NCBI GenBank assembly: GCA_947471745.1
Contig: CANJKZ010000064.1
Coordinates: 310,001 to 374,000, forward strand
Direction: 5' to 3'
DNA: 64,000 nucleotides
Origin: Closterium sp. Naga37s-1
Lineage: Eukaryota; Streptophyta; Zygnematophyceae; Desmidiales; Closteriaceae
In this document: positions 57,805-64,000 of the stretch, in pieces
Numbering within the stretch: position 1 is the stretch's first letter
Layout: every line of letters starts with the position of its first letter
Notes under the pieces: model-generated
Databases searched by the model: none
Told to the model about the DNA's origin: nothing
Seen by the model: the letters and a program-made list of their open reading frames with translations, nothing else
Made by a program: the position numbers and the translations under genes

Positions 57805-60800
57805 ATGTCTATCTTTGCGAAAATAAAGGCTGTCGATTTCTACAGGTAGGTTGGCATTGTACTTCGTAAGCCCATTTAGAATCCGACCGTACTTTCCGAT
57901 TTCCTTGCTGTTGCCCATATAGCCCTAATTCACTCCGTCTCGAACATGACCCCCCATACCTTCGCCGTTTGCCACATATTCTCACAACTATTCCCACCCA
58001 CATTTTCCACCTCCTCAACCCTGATCTCAAGCCTTCGTTATTCCTCGCCTCAACCGCCATTGCCTAATTTCGAGTCACCACCGTCGTGATCCATCGTCTG
58101 ATCTTTCATCCAATCCTCCATCCGATCCGTCTCCGGAATGGCAGGCGAATACCTCGCGACCTGACAGAGGCATCGCTATCCGGGGCTACCCTATCGCTGG
58201 TGGCCGCCACATGGATCATCGTGCTCGTCTGGCTCGTAATCCAGCCTCCCCTTTCCTTCCCCAACCCCTCCCCACTCTGAAAACTCTCCTCTAAGACGTT
58301 TCAAAACTCCACATGGATCATCATGCTCGTCTGTCTCGTAATCCACCTCCCCTTTTCTTTCTCAACCTCTCCCCACTCTGCAAACTCTCCTCATTCTCCC
58401 CCGCGTGCCATTTCTCGCTCATTCTCTCCCCCCTCGGTCCTCTTGTGTCCTTTCCGCCTGGTCCGTCACCTCTGCTTCATATTCCAACAACCCTGATCCT
58501 AGGCTCGGCATTCCCGCCTCCCTCCGCTCCTCCAACCCTCCCCTCCGTTCTTTACCATCCCCGCTCCCCTCCCGCCTCCCCCTTCGTCATCCCTGTCTTC
58601 CCTCCTCAAACCTGCCTCATACTATCTCCGTCGCTCTGTGTGCGGCATGAATGTCCCCCCCTGGCCTGGGCGGCATCAGGAGCTGCGGGTGTTTCTGACG
58701 GTGACAACGAGCACCACGGTCATCGTGGATCAGAGCCCCAACACCGACCTGCTGCGTATTAACTTCAACTTCAGGCAAGCAAGCAAGCAACCAAGTACAG
58801 CGGCCCAGCCAGCCTCTTCACCTTTGACGCGCCTCAAAGGTCGTTTCTTTTCATTGGACTGCCTTGTGAACCCGCTTCGCGTGTCCTGATTTGAGCAGCC
58901 CTAAAGCAGCCCGTTTTTGCAGTTTCTGTTGAAGCGTTGAGCCACGCCTGGTCCGACTTTTGCGATAGAAAACGAGCAGAAATCTCTGTGCCTGCAGTGC
59001 CGTGAAACAATGTGTGCAGCCTATTCAGCAGCACTCTAGCAGCGAGCTTACATGTGTTTTGGAAACCCCCTTCTCTCTACCTGGCCCCCACGGATCTTCC
59101 GTTCTCGTCTGTCTGCAGCTTCCCAGCGCTTTCCTGCGAGTTTGCATCAGTTGACATTACAGACGTCATTGGCACGGTATGCTCGTATCTCAACTGCTGC
59201 TGCACCTTGCACTCCAAACAGCGCACCAGGGAAGGCACTGATGCATACTCCGTTTCCTACCCATCTCAACGTTGCCAGAACCAGAACAGTTAACTTTCCA
59301 CACATGTCAGAAACCTCCATGAGCCACTACCATATATTATACAAGAAACTATATGTGACGCCACTGCTTCACTTAAACCATGCCATCAAAATCTCCAAGC
59401 ATACTGGGTGGGGGGGAATTTGTTTGTTTGTCAGTTTGACGACGAAATCACTGATTGCAAAACCTCAGAAAAACGTCGAATCACGCCTCAACCCTTTGAC
59501 TGATAGCAATCCTCTTTTGCTGCACCATTTGACTGCGTACCACCCTACCTTCCTTCCATCCCAATCCCCACCCACCCCCCCTCTTCCCCCCCACCTGCCT
59601 CTGCTTCGCCCTCAGGCGCGGTACAATCTGTCGCGCACCCTGCGCAAGCATCCCATCGACTCGTCTCTACGCATCGTGGGGCCACAGCACCACTCGGACC
59701 CCATTCCCGAGCTGCTGCGCGGGGGCAATGAGGGCGGCGAGGAGGAGGAGGCGCAGAGGCAGTTGGCGGAGGAGGGCATGGCGAGTGGCGGGGAGGCGGG
59801 GGAGAAGCAGTATGTGGGGTCGCTGGTGCTCGATACAAGGACGTTTGAGGCTGCTACCAGACAGTGCGTCGTTGTTCCTATCCTACCCCCCTGCTCCCTG
59901 CCATGCCGTGCCCTGCTCCCTGCCGTGCCCTGCTCCCTGCCGTGCCCTGCTCCCTGCCCTGCTGCTTGCCTGTTTCTTGCCGTGCTCCGCTTTACCTGCG
60001 CTTTCCGCATCAGGTCATTGCTGTGATTGCACCATTGTGATCAAGATGTACACTCAGTGCACTTCACGCCCTTCCCTGTGCTCGTCTGTACTCACTGGTT
60101 ACTCACTGTTTACCTTCCGTTCCTCTCACTCCCCCCCGGTGCACCTCTCTCCCTATTTCTCTCACTGCAGGTACGGCATCCTCATTGTGAACTTCTTTGC
60201 GCCGTGGTGCCACTGGTGTCAACTCCTGGTACGCGTAACGCGCCCACGCACCCACCCACCCATCCACGCACCCACCCGCCCATCCACGCACCCACCCGCC
60301 CATCCACGCACCCACCCGCCCATCCACGCACCCACCCACCTACCCAGCCCTGCTGTGAATGCCCATCTTCTCTTGACAGTGCATCTCCTGGAGCCATGCC
60401 TTCTCTGACTTCTTCTGCCCTCTGCCTGCCTTGGCCCATTGCAGGAACCAGCATGGGAGCAAGCAGCAACAGTCCTGAGCCAAAAGTAAATCGGACTTTG
60501 CCCCTCCTCCCCTCCTCCTCGACTCTTTCTTTGTCTCCTGCAGTTTACCACCTCTAGTCTACCCTCTACCCTTTTCCCTCGTTTTCCTCCTCCCCACCCT
60601 GCACACTTCCCTCTGTCTGTCACCTTGAGCTCTCTGCACTGCTACGTTCTCACACTTCTCTTTCTCAGCAAGCCCTTACTCATTCTTACTCGCACCCCGT
60701 TTCCCCATTCCTTCTCATCCCCACGCCACGTGCCCCTTCCACTCTCCTCGCCATCCCCCACCCACTCCCCCCCCTCCCCATCCACTGCACTCCTCATATT

Positions 60801-63800
60801 CCCGACACCTTCCCCTCGTCCCTTGCCTCTCCCTCGCCCGTCTCCCCTCCTCTCACCCACCAGGTATCACCCGGATCATGATGGGCGCATTCGCCTGGCC
60901 AAGGTGGACTGCACTCTCGACTCCAACCTCTGCTTCAGGTGGGCCGCTGGGTGGGTGGGTGGAGAGAGCGATGTGCCATTTGGGTGGGCGTGCGGTTGTG
61001 TTGTGTGCGGTTTTGTTATGTTGTGGTGAGCTGTTTCAGGCCCAACTCTGGCCAAGGTGGACTGCACTCTCGATTCCAACCTCTGCTTCAGGTGGGCCCG
61101 TGGGTGGGTGGGTGGCGAGAGGCGTGCCAGGTGGGTGGGCGTGCGGTTGTGTTGTGTTGTTGTGAGCTGTTTCAGGCCCAACTCTGGTCTGGGTAAGGTG
61201 GGCTGCACTCTAAATTCCAACCTCTGCTTCGGGTGGGTTGGTGGTGGGTCAGTGGTGTGAGTGAGAGAGATGTTGTTGAGTTACGACGCCTCAATTTCCT
61301 GTTTGTGTGTGTGTGTGTATGTGTGTGTGTGTGTGTTTTCTTTTTCTTGTATTTATTAACATGTACTGCAGACTTATGTATACATACAATACAAGTGTGG
61401 TGCATGTACACTTGACTGTGTTTGTGTGGCGTGGAATGTCGTGTTAGAGCACAGCAATATGAACCCGCACAGTCTGCAGTTTTCTTACCACTTGAAGCTT
61501 CCAGGCTCCACTCTTGATTAACCCGTCTCTCCACTCCATCCATCCATACATCCATGCATGCATGCAGCCATCATGTGCAGGGGTACCCCTCCATCCGAGT
61601 CTTCCGCAAGGGGGACGATTCGGTCATGTGAGTCGTCTCATTCTCATCACACACAATTCAACCATCTTGCTCTTACTCGTGACGTATGTGCCGGGGGGAC
61701 AAAGCGACACGCCATGGCATCACACAGCGATGCATGCTGTAGCATAGTATGGTATGGAACAAAACGCGACAATCGGAGCTGATACCATGGATGGATCGGG
61801 ATGGTATAGGACGAGATGGGATGTCGTATTTCGAAGTACAATCAAGGTTTTTATGGTGCGTTGGTCGTGCCTTCTGATCCCGTCCGGTCGTGTAACGTGG
61901 CTTGTTCGGTTGGGCTGCTGGGGGGGTTGCATCGCATGTGTGGTATGGCTTCTAGCAGGATGGAGCATGGGCAGCACGAGCATGAGTCGTACTATGGTGA
62001 ACGCGACACCCTCTCCCTCATTGCTGTGAGTCACCTCACATCACACCCCACACCCCGCACCCACACCTGCACATACCCGGCACTCGGCCCGCACACAGCC
62101 CCAAAACGGCCGACACACTGGCACATAGTGAGTCACGCCACACACAGCCTCTGCATTCGTACTGCTCTGTCCTCCATCCTCTCATCGCCACCATCACCCC
62201 CACCCCCCTCTTACCTCCCCCATCCTTGCTATCCCTCATCTCCCCAAATCCCCATCATCTCCCTTTTTCACCAACTCCCTCCTCTGTTTCCACTCTCCCG
62301 CGCCTCCCATTTCTCCCCTCTCCCCCTCCCTCTCACCCCTCTTCGCCCCTGCAGTTCTCCGAGTCTCTAGTAGCGGCCGCGCAAGCGCGAGCAGCAGCAG
62401 CGGCAGCAGCAGCAGCAGCAGGAGGAGGGGCGGCGCTACCTGGCGGCGATCCTGCAGCGGAAGCATCTGATCCGAACCGCCGCCGTGCCCCACAGGCTGC
62501 AGGCTGCCAGATAGAGGGCTTCGTCCTCGTGAAGAAGGTGAGGGAGCTGGTTGTGAGACGCCTCAAAAAGTACTAGGACAACGTGTGATGCGTCTCAGAC
62601 TCGGAGGCGGATCTGGAGGCGCCGAAAGAATCGGTCCACAGGCTTCCGGCTGGCTGCCAGATAGTGGGTTTCGTGCTCGTGAAGAAGGTGAGGGATTTGG
62701 GAGTGAACCAATGTTTGAATTGAATTTGAAAATGAGGGATTCATGGCTCGTGAAGAAGGTGAGAAAATTGTGAAACCTTCTATTGCGTTAATGTTTGCTC
62801 CTTTGCTCGTACAAGTACAAGCCCTCTTTGAAGAAGGAAAGAAGCAGTGCGCTTATCTCCCTGGACAAGCGCCTATCTCCCTGCTTCACCTGGATCAAAT
62901 CACAAAAGTACATCCCCCCCTCGCTCTTGTCTCCCTTTCTTTGAACGTTCTCCTCTCACCCTCACACACTACCCACCAGGTGCCGGGCAACCTGATGGTG
63001 CACGCCAATTCCCCGTCGCACTCCTTTGACGCGGCGGCCATGAACCTCTCGCACGTGGTGCACCACCTGTCGTTCGGCCGCCAGCTGTCGGAGCGCAAGC
63101 GGCAGCACCTGGAGCGCCTGCAGCCCATGCTGCACCTCAACGACGGGCGTCTCAACAACCGCTCCTTCACCTCGCAGCACGAACGAGTCACTGTCAGTCA
63201 TCGTTCTGAAAACCCTTCCTACCCATCATAACCTTCCTGCCTGCCTCCAGCTCTGCTGTCTTTCCTGGTGTCCCTTGCGTTCCTGCTCCTCAGTTTCCAA
63301 AATCTCTGAACCCCACACCCCTCCCACCCTCCGCCTATCAATGACGCCCGCCTCAACAACTCCTCCTTCTCATCACATCTGAGTCACTGTCTGTCAGCCA
63401 TCGACCTCTCCCCTCCCTCTAACCCCCATGTCCGAATCCCCCCTCCTCTCCCTCTCCCCCCCTCTCCCCCTCTCTCGCACCCCATCAGCACGAGCACTTT
63501 CTGCAGCTGGTGCTGACAGAAGTGAGGCACCGTCCCTGCTTTCCATCTCCCCCTCCTGGAAACGCTCCCGCACCCCCCTCTCCCCCCCTCTCCCCCCCTC
63601 TCACCCCCCATCAGCACGAGCACTTTCTGCAGCTGGTGCTGACGGAAGTGAGGCGGCCGTCGTTCCTGGCGACTGCAACGCTGCCAGCCAGCACGAGAAG
63701 CACGAGGCGCGAGTGGAGCAAGCATGCGCTGCACGCCTTTGACTTCACCGTGCACAGCCACACGCTTGAACGCCCCGATGACCTGCCTGCTGCTCGCTTC

Positions 63801-63824
63801 CACTACCTTCTCTCACCCATGCAG
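57805..63824 (+). CDS. PDIL5-4-like protein disulfide isomerase with ERGIC/ERV domains, 13 exons, 3' end outside window
   Basis: Exons: 57805-57845, 58145-58235, 58680-58774, 59119-59176, 59616-59863, 60171-60228, 60445-60485, 60864-60938, 61568-61627, 61959-62025, 62355-62537, 62980-63192, 63615-63824. All phases agree and give 480 residues so far. The start ATG (57,805) yields MSIFAKIKAVDFYR joined to RIPRDLTEASLSG, the family N-terminus. A membrane segment lies at about 28-47. An ERGIC-N lumenal part follows (FPALSCEFASVD, 77-88). The thioredoxin domain has active site CHWC at 191-194 (APWCHWC) and a cis-Pro in GYPS (Pro243). The COPII-coated ERV domain runs from about 332 (QIEGFVLVKK) through SFDAAAMNLSHVVHHLSFGR to LLSPMQ. 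The second membrane segment and tail are beyond the window. The product is expected in ER/ERGIC membranes, catalysing disulfide exchange and cycling with COPII vesicles. Intron 3 is GC-AG. Exon 5 has an acidic insert and exon 11 a poly-Ala run. Confidence 0.95.
58209..58391 (+). repeat. Tandem copy of the exon 2-intron 2 junction
   Basis: 58,209-58,290 (exon 2 end ACATGGATCATCGTGCTCGT plus intron start GTAATCCAGCC) recurs at 58,311-58,391 with a handful of changes, offset about 102. The copy retains the donor-like TCGTAATCC. Confidence 0.88.
59895..59970 (+). repeat. Short minisatellite in intron 5
   Basis: Tandem GCCGTGCCCTGCTCCCT units of about 17-18 bases, four to five copies. Confidence 0.85.
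60238..60345 (+). repeat. 20-bp minisatellite in intron 6
   Basis: Five to six units of ACGCACCCACCCGCCCATCC immediately after the exon 6 donor. Confidence 0.92.
60898..61240 (+). repeat. Triplicated exon 8 end plus intron start
   Basis: The true exon 8 end (CTCTGCTTCAG|GTGGGCC at 60,938) is echoed at 61,049-61,100, one mismatch in more than 40 bases. A second, more decayed echo lies at 61,183-61,240. The unit is about 135-150 bases and includes the intron's GGGTGGGTGGG start and a CTGTTTCAG acceptor-like word. Inclusion of the first echo as a 52-base exon would shift the frame. Confidence 0.9.
61302..61341 (+). repeat. (GT)n microsatellite in intron 8
   Basis: A GTGTGTGT run with one TATG interruption, followed by a T-rich stretch. 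Confidence 0.92.
62490..62766 (+). repeat. Echoes of the exon 11 end in intron 11
   Basis: The exon end CTCGTGAAGAAG|GTGAGGG (62,537) recurs at about 62,633-62,700 with roughly 90 bases of similarity, including GGCTGCCAGATAG. It recurs again briefly at 62,744-62,766. Each copy keeps the AAG|GTGAG donor. Confidence 0.88.
63145..63408 (+). repeat. Echo of the exon 12 end in intron 12
   Basis: 63,145-63,210 (CGTCTCAACAACCGCTCCTT through GAGTCACTGTCAGTCATCG) is repeated in decayed form at 63,343-63,405. Confidence 0.8.
63485..63665 (+). repeat. Duplicated start of exon 13
   Basis: CATCAG|CACGAGCACTTT occurs at 63,489 and at the chosen exon start 63,615, offset 126, with nearly 45 bases shared. 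The 126-base interval has no stop in frame, so use of the upstream acceptor would add 42 residues. I chose the downstream one because the upstream stretch reads as Pro/Ser-rich filler and the downstream exon continues as conserved family sequence. Confidence 0.88.
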
Positions 63825-64000
63825 GTGTGTGTGGGAGGAGGGGGTGGGAGTGGGGAATGGGGGAGGAGAGGGAACGGAGTTTTGTGCGTTTGTGCATGCG
63901 CGCACGCACAGACACATGCACATGTTTGTGTGCGTTTGTGTGCGTGTGTATCCTTACAAACCTCGGGTCTTGCATGTGTGCAAGCATTTGACTACCCCTT
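63825..64000 (+). other. Start of intron 13
   Basis: Follows the donor CAG|GTGTGT. It is G-rich, then GT/CA-rich. The remaining exons of the gene lie beyond the window. Confidence 0.8.

Overview
The window looks like nuclear DNA from a green-plant lineage, GC-rich and extremely repeat-laden. The best taxonomic clues are a multi-exon gene for a plant-type fusion of protein disulfide isomerase and ERGIC/ERV domains (PDIL5-4 type), a Ty1/copia retrotransposon with a plant-like primer-binding site, and a Tourist-like MITE. A streptophyte alga or a bryophyte fits well. I cannot name the species from sequence alone.

Layout: (1) 1-16,455 is the end of a G-rich 13-bp minisatellite with 1.1-3.4 kb higher-order repeats. 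It runs off the left edge, and every base triplet can form a canonical G-quadruplex. (2) 16,456-24,460 and 25,697-35,690 are two copies of one segmental duplication. Each copy is built from degenerate ~500-bp modules, a homogenised 494-bp sub-array (4 versus 7 copies), an AT-richer segment and a 17-bp minisatellite. Copy B carries a 514-bp MITE that copy A lacks. Between the copies lie a CA-rich tract, a 66-bp repeat and a nine-unit remnant of the 13-bp minisatellite. (3) 36,150-36,660 is a GACGT-rich repeat zone. (4) 36,660-49,210 is an array of ~330-355-bp repeats, each starting near GGTACGTGCC. It is split by a degenerate copia element (39,759-46,849) that has a truncated 3' LTR followed by an exact-length 525-bp copy of its left flank. 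(5) 50,018-50,218 holds two tandem copies of one ERGIC3/ERV46-like exon with no visible remainder of that gene.

(6) The last 13 kb is ordinary genic DNA. A two-exon minus-strand gene at 51,522-52,069 encodes a 140-residue secreted Cys-rich protein. A long minus-strand intronless gene at 53,023-56,685 encodes a 1,220-residue low-complexity protein. Divergent from it, across a 1.1-kb shared upstream region, is the plus-strand PDIL5-4-like gene (57,805 to beyond 64,000), for which I resolved 13 exons from the start codon to the penultimate part of the ERV domain.

The most striking theme is short tandem duplication at every scale: megarepeats, repeat modules and, inside the PDIL5-4-like gene, partial copies of exon-intron junctions left in at least five introns. 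The very long minus-strand open frames over the first 16 kb are a consequence of the 13-bp unit having no stop in any minus-strand frame, so I do not call them genes.
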